64,000 nt of DNA from Hymenobacter psychrophilus (GCF_900107135.1 NZ_FNOV01000003.1:186001-250000), one strand, 5' to 3'. Shown: positions 24,549 to 32,806, numbered from the stretch's first letter. The notes: generated by a model from the letters alone, not told the origin. Program-made: numbers and translations.

Positions 24549-24564
24549 TTTAGGCTAACCTAAA
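24549..24564. promoter_or_regulatory. Predicted DtxR/MntR-type operator between mntH and CDF gene
   Basis: TTTAGGCTAACCTAAA closely resembles the DtxR-family consensus TTAGG-N-TAGCCTAA. It sits in the intergenic region of the divergent mntH and CDF genes, closer to mntH. Confidence 0.75.
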
Positions 24565-24676
24565 TTTATTTTTTTAAGCATCTAGTTTACTCTGGGCAGC
24601 CAAAAAAGTTGTGTCTTCCTGGCAAAGCCGGAATTTTAGTGTGCCGGCTGGCGTCGAGTGGGGCCGCGCCAGTTGC

Positions 24677-24684
24677 TAGCTTTG
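24677..24684 (+). promoter_or_regulatory. -7 box (TAGCTTTG) for the CDF gene
   Basis: TAnnTTTG element 36 nt before the ATG at 24720. It supports that start over earlier in-frame codons, which lie upstream of the box. Confidence 0.55.
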
Positions 24685-24719
24685 TCCGGATTCCGCGCTT
24701 TTCCCCTTCTTTGCCCACT

Positions 24720-25748
24720 ATGATGATGCCGCTCAAAACCCGCTACGCATTGCTTTCGCTCGTGGTAAGCGTGGTACTGGTAGGCGTAAAATTCTACGCC
24801 TGGGCCCTGACCGATTCGCAGGTCGTACTCACCGACGCGCTCGAATCCATCATTAACGTGGTGGCCAGCGGCTTTGCGCTCTACAGCATTTACCTGGCCG
24901 GGTTGCCCAAAGACGATAACCACCCCTATGGCCACGGCAAAATCGAGTATCTGTCGGTGGGCTTCGAGGGCGGGCTGATCCTGATGGCGGGGGGCTACAT
25001 TTTCTACGCGGCGGTGCTGGCCCTGTGGGAGCCTCACACGGTGGCGCAGCCCGACTGGGGCATTAAGCTACTGGCCGCTACGGCCGTCGTAAATCTGGGC
25101 ACGGGTTTTTTACTGGTACGCGCCGGCCGCCAGCACCACTCCCCGGCGCTGGTCGGCGACGGCCAGCACCTCTACCTCGACGCCGTGAGCACGTTTGTTT
25201 CGTGCGCGGCGCTGGGCCTGGTGATGCTCACCGGCAACGTGTTGTATGATGCGCTGGCCTCCCTAGTGCTGGGTGCGTTTATCGTGCTGAACGGCTTTCG
25301 GATGGTGCGCCGCTCGGTATCGGGACTGATGGACGAGGCCGACGTAACCACCGTGCAACAAGTGGTGGCTGAGTTGCAGGAGCACCGCGAGCCCGCCTGG
25401 ATTGATGTGCACAACCTGCGGGTGCAGCGCTACGGCGCCAGCCTGCACATCGACTGCCACGTGACGATGCCCTACTACCTCAGCCTGGAGCAGACCCACG
25501 AGCATGTACATGGCATTGAGGAACTGGTGGCCCAGGAATTCGGTATACCAGTAGAAATGTTCGTGCACGCCGACCCGTGCACTTTCAGCGCCTGCTGGCA
25601 CTGCCACGTTGCCGACTGCCCCGTGCGCCGGCATCCCTTCACCCAGGAAATAACCTGGACGCTGGCCAACGTGGCGAAAAACGAGCGGCACCGGCTGGAG
25701 GTAAACTCACCCCCTAACCCCCTCTCCGAAAAGGATAGGGGGGACTAA
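24720..25748 (+). CDS. CDF family cation efflux protein
   Basis: 342 residues with five or six TM helices and a cytoplasmic C-terminal domain. TM2 has 'TDALESIIN' (Asp39, Ser43), and 'HPYGHGK' (68-74) follows the next loop. FieF has Asp-x3-Asp at the TM2 site, so the metal choice here may differ. The C-terminus is unusual: 'HADPCTFSACWHCHVADCP' is a Cys/His-rich metal-binding-like tail. The last 12 or so residues ('PPNPLSEKDRGD') are encoded by the left arm of the inverted repeat at 25708-25840. It is divergent from mntH with an operator between, so Mn, Fe or Zn efflux opposing import is likely. Confidence 0.88.
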   Translation: MMMPLKTRYALLSLVVSVVLVGVKFYAWALTDSQVVLTDALESIINVVASGFALYSIYLAGLPKDDNHPYGHGKIEYLSVGFEGGLILMAGGYIFYAAVLALWEPHTVAQPDWGIKLLAATAVVNLGTGFLLVRAGRQHHSPALVGDGQHLYLDAVSTFVSCAALGLVMLTGNVLYDALASLVLGAFIVLNGFRMVRRSVSGLMDEADVTTVQQVVAELQEHREPAWIDVHNLRVQRYGASLHIDCHVTMPYYLSLEQTHEHVHGIEELVAQEFGIPVEMFVHADPCTFSACWHCHVADCPVRRHPFTQEITWTLANVAKNERHRLEVNSPPNPLSEKDRGD

Positions 25749-25840
25749 ATCTTAGCTTTCTGGAGCTAAAGCAGTCATAAGTAAACCAGAGACTAAAAGA
25801 TAGTTCCCCCTATCCTTTTCGAAGAGGGGGCTGTGGGGTG
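25708..25840. repeat. Inverted repeat (37-bp arms) overlapping the end of the CDF gene
   Basis: Arms 25708-25744 and 25804-25840 pair with a few mismatches, with a 59-nt spacer. The arm begins with CACCCCCTAACCCCCTCTCC, which looks like a dispersed repeat. It lies between convergent genes. Confidence 0.75.
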
Positions 25841-25860
25841 AAGTGCCATGCAAGGCTCAC

Positions 25861-27252
25861 TCACTCCACCACCAGCCGCTGGGAGCGGCTGCCGTTCTGT
25901 ACCAGGTACACGCCCGGCTTCAGGCGCTCGATGGAAAGCGTGAGCTGCATTTGGCCGGCCGCGAAACGTGAAGTTTGCACCCGGCGGCCCAGCGCGTCGC
26001 TGATGCTGACGGCGTCGGCTGCCAGAGCGGGCCGTTCCAGCGTGAGGGTGTAGCGGGCGGGGTTGGGCCACAGGCGCAGGCGCGCCGCCGCGGGGGCCGT
26101 AGTAGCCGTTACCACAAAGTCGCGGTTTTCAAGCACCAGAATCCGGTCGTCGGGGACGTTGGGGTTGCCACGGCCGTCGCGGTTGCTGGTGGCCACGTAC
26201 ACCCGGCCCTGGGGCGACACGCAGATGGCGCGCAGCCGGCCGAAGCCGGTAACATAATCGGTCCGCGCGGGAATGGCGTCGCCAGCGGCGTTCAGCGCCA
26301 GATCGGTGAGGCGGCTGCCTTTCAGCGACAGCAGCAGCAGGTGGTTCTGCCAACCCGGAATAGCGGGCGAGCTGTAGTAGGCCAGGCCCGCCACGCCCAG
26401 CGTGGGCGTCCAGGTGGTGAGGGGTTCGCGCACGTTATTCTGGCTGCAGAAGGCCTGCTCGGCGGGCAGGTCGCAGAGGCCTTCCACATTGGGCCAGCCG
26501 TAGTTGCGGCCGGGCTCGATGAGGTTTAGCTCATCGTCGTTGTTGGGACCATGCTCTGAGCTGTAGAGGCGGCCGGCCGGGCTGCGTGCGAGGCCTTGCG
26601 GGTTGCGGTGGCCCAGCGTGTACACCAGGCTACCCGGCGTGGGGTTGTTGGCCGGCACAGTGCCATCGAGGTTGAGACGCAGGATTTTGCCGTTGAGCGA
26701 GGCCGGGTTCTGGGCCTGCGACTGCTGCTGGGCGTCGCCGGTGCTCATGAGCAGGGTGCGGTCGGGCAGGATGAGCAGGCGCGAGCCGCTGTGGGTGCTG
26801 GTGGCCGGGATGCTGCCCAGCAGCACCAGCGGGGCGCCCAGCGTGCCGTTGGCGTACGTCAGGCGCACCAACTTTTCGAGGTAGACGCCATTTTCGGTGT
26901 AGTTGTACACCACGTACACATAAGGCGCAGTGGCGAAATCAGGATGCAGCACCATCCCCAACAGCCCGCCTTCCGAGGAAGTAGCCACGTCGGCCAGGGT
27001 AATAAGTGGGGTTACCGCGCCAGTAGCTGGGTTTATCCGACTGATGCGGCCGCCGCGCTCGGTCATCCAGATGAAGTTATCGGGCCCCCAAACCAGCTCC
27101 CAGGGCACCACCAGGTTATTTGCCAGGGCCGAAACGGTAACGGTAGTGGTGCCTACCGGGAAGGAGGTAACAATCGGCAAAGGGCTCTGGGCCGCTACGG
27201 GTACAGCCGCGAGCAGCAGGGCTGCTGTCAGCAGGGAGTGGATGCGATTCAT
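25861..27252 (-). CDS. Secreted PQQ-dependent sugar dehydrogenase-like protein with T9SS domain
   Basis: 463 residues. A signal peptide (cleavage near 'PVAAQ') is followed by a six-bladed glucose/sorbosone dehydrogenase propeller ('LVVPWELVWGPDNFIWMTERGGRISRI', 'GGLLGMVLHPDF', 'YTLGHRNPQGLA', 'SSEHGPNNDDELNLI', all typical blocks). A C-terminal type A sorting domain for the type IX secretion system follows ('LRLWPNPARYTLTL...GVYLVQNGSRSQRLVVE'). The protein should therefore be exported across the outer membrane and anchored or released. PQQ use is known for the family but not proven here. I chose the ATG at 27252; the preceding TTG adds two residues. Confidence 0.9.
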   Translation of the reverse strand: MNRIHSLLTAALLLAAVPVAAQSPLPIVTSFPVGTTTVTVSALANNLVVPWELVWGPDNFIWMTERGGRISRINPATGAVTPLITLADVATSSEGGLLGMVLHPDFATAPYVYVVYNYTENGVYLEKLVRLTYANGTLGAPLVLLGSIPATSTHSGSRLLILPDRTLLMSTGDAQQQSQAQNPASLNGKILRLNLDGTVPANNPTPGSLVYTLGHRNPQGLARSPAGRLYSSEHGPNNDDELNLIEPGRNYGWPNVEGLCDLPAEQAFCSQNNVREPLTTWTPTLGVAGLAYYSSPAIPGWQNHLLLLSLKGSRLTDLALNAAGDAIPARTDYVTGFGRLRAICVSPQGRVYVATSNRDGRGNPNVPDDRILVLENRDFVVTATTAPAAARLRLWPNPARYTLTLERPALAADAVSISDALGRRVQTSRFAAGQMQLTLSIERLKPGVYLVQNGSRSQRLVVE

Positions 27253-27377
27253 GGTCAACGTTTTTGAGGAGGAAGACGAAGTGGTAAAAGGTAAGAAAAA
27301 CGGCCAACTTGCGGCCCCGGTCCGCCGGTTTTGCCACCATCTGCCGGTTCTGCCGCTTCCCTACACCCTACCCTTCC

Positions 27378-27812
27378 ATGTACACCGCCAGCTCCGACCC
27401 AAACCTCCTCGATGTGCCCCTGATTCACGAGTACCTCAGCCAGCAGTCGTACTGGGGCCTGGGGATGCCGCTGGAAACGCTGGAGCGGGCCATTGCCAAC
27501 TCGCTCAACTTTGGCCTCTACGGCCCCGATGGTCGGCAGGCGGCCTTCGCCCGGGTGGTTACCGACCGCGCCACGTTTGCCTGGCTCTGCGACGTATTCG
27601 TGCTGCCCGAATTCCAGGGCCAGAGCCTGGGAAAGCAGCTCATGCAAACCGTTTTCGCCCACCCCGACCTGCAGGACCTACGCCGCTTCCTGCTGGCCAC
27701 CCTCGACGCCCACAGCCTCTACCGCCGCTTCGGCTTCCAGGACCTAGCCGCCCCGGACAGGTACCTGGAAATCAAGAAAGCCAACCCCTACGGCGTGCCC
27801 ACGGGGAATTAG
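27378..27812 (+). CDS. GNAT family N-acetyltransferase
   Basis: 144 residues. The acetyl-CoA binding core is 'VFVLPEFQGQSLGKQLM', with the Q-x2-G-x-G/A-like loop shown as 'QGQSLGKQL'. Before it comes the strand 'AFARVVTDRATFAWL' and after it 'FLLATLDAHSLYRRFGF', the usual last strand and 'YRRFGF' end. I chose the ATG at 27378, the first Met before the fold. It is divergent from the dehydrogenase gene. Substrate unknown. Confidence 0.88.
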   Translation: MYTASSDPNLLDVPLIHEYLSQQSYWGLGMPLETLERAIANSLNFGLYGPDGRQAAFARVVTDRATFAWLCDVFVLPEFQGQSLGKQLMQTVFAHPDLQDLRRFLLATLDAHSLYRRFGFQDLAAPDRYLEIKKANPYGVPTGN

Positions 27813-27944
27813 TGGTTACCGAAGCAGCGCCCGACAATGCACGGCCTTTTGCGGCCATTTTCAAAGGAACACAAGTAATTTTACTCATTATTTTCCCATT
27901 GGTAGCGAAAGCAATATAGTGATTGAAAAATCGATCCAATAATT

Positions 27945-28352
27945 ATGAATCTTTACTCCAAACACCTTCACGTAATACAGCGTCTCCACTATTTTACATC
28001 AAGGCATAGCCGAATTTATTATACACATGTAACAGCGGTAAGCAGTCTGCTTATATATCTAAATATCTATTCGTTTTATGGAATATTAATGCAATTGAAC
28101 ATGATTCCTGATTTTATAAGCAGCAAAGCTATTGTTGTAGTAATAATAAGTATAGTAGCTATTGCAAATTACTATCTATTTGTCAGGCATGAACAATTCG
28201 ACGATTTCTCGATATACAAAGTCAATAACCGTGATATTTTTCATAGTATTTTATATGTAATCATCACAATTACATCATTCATTTCTGTTGCCAATCATAA
28301 TCGTGAAATGATAAGCAACATGCGCACAGCAGATAAGATGATTGTGAAATAA
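27945..28352 (+). CDS. AT-rich membrane protein, unknown, probably foreign
   Basis: 135 residues with three or four hydrophobic segments ('VTAVSSLLIYLNIYSFYGILM', 'AIVVVIISIVAIANYYLFV', 'DIFHSILYVIITITSFISV') and a basic N-terminus. No family recognised. Base use is sharply different: three 60-nt blocks I counted (28021-28200) hold 28-32% G+C against 58% in a block of the neighbouring HD gene (28501-28560). Codons are AT-rich throughout. This suggests recent acquisition, or a member of a fast-evolving family such as an immunity protein. Its stop is 19 nt before the HD gene. Confidence 0.6.
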   Translation: MNLYSKHLHVIQRLHYFTSRHSRIYYTHVTAVSSLLIYLNIYSFYGILMQLNMIPDFISSKAIVVVIISIVAIANYYLFVRHEQFDDFSIYKVNNRDIFHSILYVIITITSFISVANHNREMISNMRTADKMIVK

Positions 28353-28371
28353 TAAATTAGACATTCTGCCC

Positions 28372-28989
28372 ATGCAAACCCGCTGGAACGCCTTAATTGC
28401 CCCAATCGTAGCTGATGCCGCCCTTCGCGACGTCACGTACCAGCAGCTCAGCACCGCCTATTCCGGCCCCGGCCGCTACTACCACAACCTGCACCATGTG
28501 CAAGCCCTGCTCGATACCGTGGAGGAGTACGCCGGTTTGGTAAAAGACCGCGAAGTGGTGGAGCTGGCCGTCTGGTTTCACGATGCGGTGTACGACTACC
28601 TGTCGTCGGAAAACGAAACCCGCAGCGCCGAGCTGGCCCGGCAGTTTCTGGTTCACACCACGCTCAGTCCTGAGCGGCAGGCGCGGGTAGCCTACCTCAT
28701 AGAATGCACGGCCCACCACACCGCATCCTACGCCCCAGCCCCCGACCTGGATTTCTTCCTTGATGCCGACCTGCAAATTCTGGGGGGGGCCGAAGCTGAT
28801 TACGCCGAGTACGCCCGGCAAATACGGCAGGAGTACCGCCTCATCCCCGATTTGCTCTACCGCCGCGGACGCCGCAAAGTGCTGGAGCAGCTGCTGAATA
28901 CGCCCATCCTCTACCGCACCCCGGAGTTTCGGGAGCGGCTGGATGCGGCGGCTCGGCGCAATTTGCGGGCGGAGTTGGACAGGTTGTAG
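28372..28989 (+). CDS. HD-domain metal-dependent phosphohydrolase-like protein
   Basis: 205 residues. 'YYHNLHHVQALLDTV' supplies the first His pair, 'VWFHDAVYDYLSSENE' has the HD motif, and 'CTAHHT' and 'FLDADLQILG' add the later His and Asp ligands. This order fits the HD superfamily branch common in Bacteroidota, often labelled predicted metal-dependent phosphohydrolase. It is cytoplasmic with no signal. Base composition returns to normal here, so it is not part of the AT-rich patch. Substrate unknown. Confidence 0.85.
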   Translation: MQTRWNALIAPIVADAALRDVTYQQLSTAYSGPGRYYHNLHHVQALLDTVEEYAGLVKDREVVELAVWFHDAVYDYLSSENETRSAELARQFLVHTTLSPERQARVAYLIECTAHHTASYAPAPDLDFFLDADLQILGGAEADYAEYARQIRQEYRLIPDLLYRRGRRKVLEQLLNTPILYRTPEFRERLDAAARRNLRAELDRL

Positions 28990-29020
28990 AAGCATATTCC
29001 CAACGTCTTGCCCTAATGGC

Positions 29021-29162
29021 GCACCCCCCCCCCGGCCCACCTCGCTTGATGCGCGACATTCTCCGGGAGAGGGGTGCCAGACGTGAGTTCGAGGTGGCAT
29101 TGAACGCACCCCTCTCTCGGAGGATGTCGCGCATCAAGCGAGGTGGGCCGGGGGTGGGGTGC
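29021..29162. repeat. Long inverted repeat (57-bp arms)
   Basis: Arms 29021-29077 and 29106-29162 are reverse complements with three mismatches and a 28-nt spacer. It lies between the HD and peptidase genes. The left arm contains an 11-base C run. Confidence 0.9.
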
Positions 29163-29242
29163 GTCGTGAGAGAGGAACCCGCGCAACGCAACGCTTTCCG
29201 GCCGCGTCCCTTACCTTCCTACCTTAACCTGCATCACCACCT

Positions 29243-31696
29243 ATGACCCACCGCTACCTGCTGCCCTTGGCGGCGCTTCTGCTGGCCGGCACTGCCCGGG
29301 CCCAGCAGCTAGGCCCGCTCACCGTTGAGAAGATCATGCGCGACCCGGCCCAGTGGCTTGGTACCTCGCCCAGCAACATTTCCTGGGCCGAGGATGGCAA
29401 GAACCTCTACTTCAGCTGGAATCCCGAAAAGGCTCGCCGCGACTCGCTCTACCGCATCGCGCCCGGGGGTGGCGCGGCCCGTAAGGTGAGCCTGCGCGAG
29501 CAGCCCGGCCTGCCTGCCGCCGAGGGCGAGTACGACCGGCACCACGCCCGCAAGCTCTACGAAAAGGGCGGCGACATCTACCTGCTCGACCTCAAAACCC
29601 AGCGCATCCGGCGCGTTACCAACACGGCCGAGCAGGAAACCGACCCCCACTTTGCCCTCCAGGATCAAGCCATCAGCTACGCCCGCGGCGGCAACCTGTT
29701 CACCTGGGACCCCGCCACCGGCGAAACCACCCAGCGCACCGACTTCCGCAAGGGCAACCGTCCGGCCACGGGCGAGCCAACTGACAAGGGTGAAAAGTTC
29801 CTGAAAGCCCAGCAGCTGGCGTTGTTCGAGGTGTTGCGCGGCAAGGACCAGGACGCCCGCGCCCGGCAGCAGCAGCAGAAAGCCCTGGCCCGACTGCGGC
29901 CCAAGGCCATCTGGCTGGGCACCCAAACGGTGCGCAACCTGCGCCTCGCCCCCGATGGCCGCTATGTGACCTACACGCTGGCCCAGGAGCCTTCAGCCGA
30001 GAAAGTGGCCCTGGTGCCCAACTTCGTCACGGTCTCGGGCTTCACCGAAGACATCAATACCCGCACCAAGGTGGGCGCGGCCCAAACGGCCTACCAGCTG
30101 GGCCTCTACGACGTGGGCCGCGACACTACCTTCGTGCTCGGCTACAAGGAATTGCAGGGTCTCGACGAGCAGCCGGCCTACCGCAAGGAGTACCAGCTCA
30201 AAGCCCAGGCGCCTGCCCCCGCCGATTCGGCCAAGGCCGCCAAAACGGCCAAAACCACCAAGCCGGCCAATGAGCAGCGCCGGGTGGTGCCGTTCGGGCC
30301 GTTCTGGTCGCCCGACGGGCAGCACGCCTTCCTCGTCATCCGCAGCACCGACAACAAGGACCGCTGGATTGTCGGCCTCGACCCGGCCACCCAGAAAATC
30401 ACGCTCCTCGACCGTCAGCACGACGACGCCTGGATCAACGGCCCCGGCATCGGCTACGACGAGGGCAACGTGGGCTGGCTGCCCGATTCGCGCCACCTCT
30501 GGTTCCAGAGCGAGGCCACCGGCTACTCCCACCTCTACACCTACGACATCAGCAGCGGCCAGAAAAAGGCCCTGACCAGCGGCCCGTTTGAAGTTCAGAA
30601 GACCCAGCTCAGCCAGGATGGTAAAATGTGGTACCTGCTGGCCAACAAAACCCACCCCGGCGAGCAGCACCTCTACCGGATGCCGGTGGCGGGCGGCGCG
30701 CTTACCCAACTCACGACCCAGGCGGGCGGCTACGACGAGGCCACGCTCTCGCCCGACGAGAAAACCTGGGCCCTGCGCTACAGCACCAGCAACACGCCCT
30801 GGGAGCTGTACACGATGGACAACAAGCCCGGCGCCAAGCTGCGCCGCCTCACTCACAGCACTACCCCCGAGTTCGAGAGCTACGCCTGGCGCCAGCCCGA
30901 GGTAATCGAGTACAAAGCCCGCGACGGGGCCGGCGTGTACGCCCGCCTCTACCGCCCCGCCAACCCGCAGGCCCAGGGTCCGGCCGTGGTATTCGTGCAC
31001 GGCGCGGGCTACCTCCAGAACGCCCACAAGTGGTGGAGCAGCTACTTCCGCGAGTACATGTTCCACAATCTGTTGGTCGATAAGGGCTATACGGTGCTCG
31101 ATATCGACTACCGCGGCTCGGCCGGCTACGGCCGCGACGTGCGCACGGGCATCTACCGCTACATGGGCGGCAAGGACCTCACCGACCAAGTGGACGGCGC
31201 CAAGCTCCTGACCGATAAATACGGCGTCAGCCCCCAGCGCATCGGCATTTACGGGGGCAGCTACGGCGGCTTCATCACCCTGATGGCCATGTTCACACAG
31301 CCCGACGTGTTCCAGGCCGGCGCCGCCTTGCGCTCCGTCACGGACTGGGCCCACTACAACCACGGCTACACCGACAACATCCTCAACGAGCCCTACAACG
31401 ACTCGCTGGCCTACGCCCGGTCTTCGCCCATCAACTACGCCGCCGGCCTCAAAGGCCACCTGCTCATGTGCCACGGCATGGTCGATACCAACGTGCACTT
31501 CCAAGACATCGTGCGCCTGAGCCAGCGCCTCATCGAGCTGAAAAAGGAGAACTGGGAACTGGCCGTGTACCCCGTCGAGAACCACGGCTTCGTGGAGCCT
31601 TCCTCCTGGACCGACGAATACCGCCGCATCCTCAAGCTGTTCGAGGAAAACCTGAAGCCGGCCGGTGCGGCCACCGGCAGCACCGGCGGGCAGTAA
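29243..31696 (+). CDS. S9 family prolyl peptidase (DPP-IV type)
   Basis: 817 residues with a signal peptide (cleavage near 'GTARAQ'). An N-terminal eight-bladed DPP-IV-like propeller spans about 30-560 and has a low-complexity Ala/Lys/Thr insert near residue 330. An alpha/beta hydrolase domain follows. The catalytic triad is visible: Ser673 in 'YGGSYGGF', Asp748 in 'GMVDTNVHF' and His781 in 'VENHGF'. It probably releases dipeptides from imported or periplasmic peptides, with preference for Pro or Ala at the second position known for the family. The ATG at 29243 fits the signal peptide. Confidence 0.92.
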   Translation: MTHRYLLPLAALLLAGTARAQQLGPLTVEKIMRDPAQWLGTSPSNISWAEDGKNLYFSWNPEKARRDSLYRIAPGGGAARKVSLREQPGLPAAEGEYDRHHARKLYEKGGDIYLLDLKTQRIRRVTNTAEQETDPHFALQDQAISYARGGNLFTWDPATGETTQRTDFRKGNRPATGEPTDKGEKFLKAQQLALFEVLRGKDQDARARQQQQKALARLRPKAIWLGTQTVRNLRLAPDGRYVTYTLAQEPSAEKVALVPNFVTVSGFTEDINTRTKVGAAQTAYQLGLYDVGRDTTFVLGYKELQGLDEQPAYRKEYQLKAQAPAPADSAKAAKTAKTTKPANEQRRVVPFGPFWSPDGQHAFLVIRSTDNKDRWIVGLDPATQKITLLDRQHDDAWINGPGIGYDEGNVGWLPDSRHLWFQSEATGYSHLYTYDISSGQKKALTSGPFEVQKTQLSQDGKMWYLLANKTHPGEQHLYRMPVAGGALTQLTTQAGGYDEATLSPDEKTWALRYSTSNTPWELYTMDNKPGAKLRRLTHSTTPEFESYAWRQPEVIEYKARDGAGVYARLYRPANPQAQGPAVVFVHGAGYLQNAHKWWSSYFREYMFHNLLVDKGYTVLDIDYRGSAGYGRDVRTGIYRYMGGKDLTDQVDGAKLLTDKYGVSPQRIGIYGGSYGGFITLMAMFTQPDVFQAGAALRSVTDWAHYNHGYTDNILNEPYNDSLAYARSSPINYAAGLKGHLLMCHGMVDTNVHFQDIVRLSQRLIELKKENWELAVYPVENHGFVEPSSWTDEYRRILKLFEENLKPAGAATGSTGGQ

Positions 31697-31704
31697 GGCG
31701 CGCG

Positions 31705-31798
31705 TAGCTTGTAGCACGAAGCTTCCGCTTCGCGTATGGTTGCTGACTCTGTTACGGGTCGGGCGATACGCGGAGCGGAAGCTTCGTGCTACAGGCTA
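31705..31798. repeat. Inverted repeat (33-bp arms) after the peptidase gene
   Basis: Arms 31705-31737 and 31766-31798 pair with two mismatches and a 28-nt spacer. It lies between the convergent peptidase and YozG-like genes and may act as terminator. Confidence 0.85.
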
Positions 31799-31808
31799 TG
31801 ATGGTCCG

Positions 31809-32039
31809 TCAGTCGGTATTGCGGACGTCGGCCGGGTCGGGGGCGTGTTCGAGCAGTTCGCCGGGCTGACATTCCAGCACCTGGCAAATGGCGGCCAGCG
31901 TGCTGAAGCGCACGGCCTTGGCCTTCCCGCTTTTCAGGATGGAGAGGTTGGCCAGGGTAATGCCCACGGCTTCGGCCAAGGCGCTGAGCGTCATTTTGCG
32001 GCGGGCCAGCATTACGTCGAGGTTCACAATTATCGGCAT
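31809..32039 (-). CDS. YozG-like XRE helix-turn-helix regulator
   Basis: 76 residues. One Cro/CI-type HTH fills it: 'DVMLARRKMTLSALAEAVGITLANLSILKSGKAKAVRF' contains the two key helices, and 'LAAICQVLECQPGELLEH' closes the fold. Proteins of this size next to DUF2975 membrane proteins are a known pair in many bacteria. The ATG overlaps the DUF2975 stop by one base (TGATG, 32037-32041), so they are coupled. It probably regulates its own operon. Confidence 0.88.
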   Translation of the reverse strand: MPIIVNLDVMLARRKMTLSALAEAVGITLANLSILKSGKAKAVRFSTLAAICQVLECQPGELLEHAPDPADVRNTD

Positions 32040-32677
32040 CAGACGGTAAGTTCGGCTTCCTGGTGCAATTCGACGCCGCGCCGGTAAATGAAGGCGATAA
32101 TGGATAGCACGACGATTGTTATAGCGCCCGGCGAATCTCTATCCGTATTCAACAGCACATAATGGCTGAGTGGCTGCGCCATTCCGGGGGCGTAGAGCAG
32201 CGGTATACACTCGCGCACCAGCCAGTAAGCTAAATGGTGACTAAAAAAGAAGCCTATCACCAGCAACGATAGGTACCGCAGGCGGCGGGCATTGGCAGCG
32301 GTGAACGGAGTAGCGGCCGTGGCCTCGCGCAGCATTCGATACAACAGCCAGCTTCCCAGGGCATAGTACACAAACTTGAGTAGGGAAATCTGATAGTCGG
32401 TTGCGCCCAGGAAATAGAGTGCCAACCGCTTCCAGGGGCTGGGCTCGGTGTACTGTAGCCAGTGCACCTGCGTTTCGGCTACCAGTTGAAACGGTGCTAT
32501 TGCATTGGTCGGTGACACCATTCGGACCGTCTGCTGCCGCGGTCGGGACAGCGAATCGAAAGCCGTCCGCTGTTTTGCTGGGTAAGTGTCAGTCGCCGGT
32601 CTTTTAGTTTTGCGGTCCAGCGCGCCCAGCAGAAAGAACTCGTGCGGCTTGCGCGTATCCAGCCGCAGCTTCACCAC
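32039..32677 (-). CDS. DUF2975 membrane protein, 5' part cut off by an in-frame amber codon
   Basis: 212 residues starting at a GTG at 32677, just after a TAG. It begins with a soluble segment ('VKLRLDTRKPHEFF') and has three TM helices ('ISLLKFVYYALGSWLLYRML', 'LRYLSLLVIGFFFSHHLAYWL', 'ITIVVLSIIAFIYRRG'), the last part of DUF2975. The usual first TM helix is missing here but is encoded in the same frame upstream (32678-32806), before the TAG at 32678-32680. So this is either a nonsense-broken gene, or two polypeptides made by stop-restart at the adjacent GTG GTG, or read-through. Coupled to the YozG-like regulator. Confidence 0.75.
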   Translation of the reverse strand: MVKLRLDTRKPHEFFLLGALDRKTKRPATDTYPAKQRTAFDSLSRPRQQTVRMVSPTNAIAPFQLVAETQVHWLQYTEPSPWKRLALYFLGATDYQISLLKFVYYALGSWLLYRMLREATAATPFTAANARRLRYLSLLVIGFFFSHHLAYWLVRECIPLLYAPGMAQPLSHYVLLNTDRDSPGAITIVVLSIIAFIYRRGVELHQEAELTV

Positions 32678-32806
32678 CTAATCATCTCCGGCTACCTGAA
32701 AGCTGCCGAAGACCAGAACAATCATCATCAGCGAGGCCAGGAAAGCAAAAGTGCCCGCCAATAGCCGACCGACATTGAGGGGGGAGATTATCGTAAGTAG
32801 TTTCAT
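32678..32806 (-). pseudogene. First TM segment of the DUF2975 gene, ended by TAG
   Basis: A 42-codon frame from the ATG at 32806 encodes 'MKLLTIISPLNVGRLLAGTF' and then 'LMMIVLVFGSF', a single TM helix ending 'QVAGDD' and TAG. It is in the same frame as the downstream DUF2975 part. Together they would make a protein of about 254 residues with the normal domain order, so I read this as the 5' fragment of one interrupted gene. Confidence 0.7.

Noticed and set aside
29993..31717. 574-codon open frame on the minus strand opposite the S9 peptidase
   Set aside because: Complement of a gene with a complete catalytic triad. The Val/Ala/Gly-rich translation is typical of an antisense shadow.
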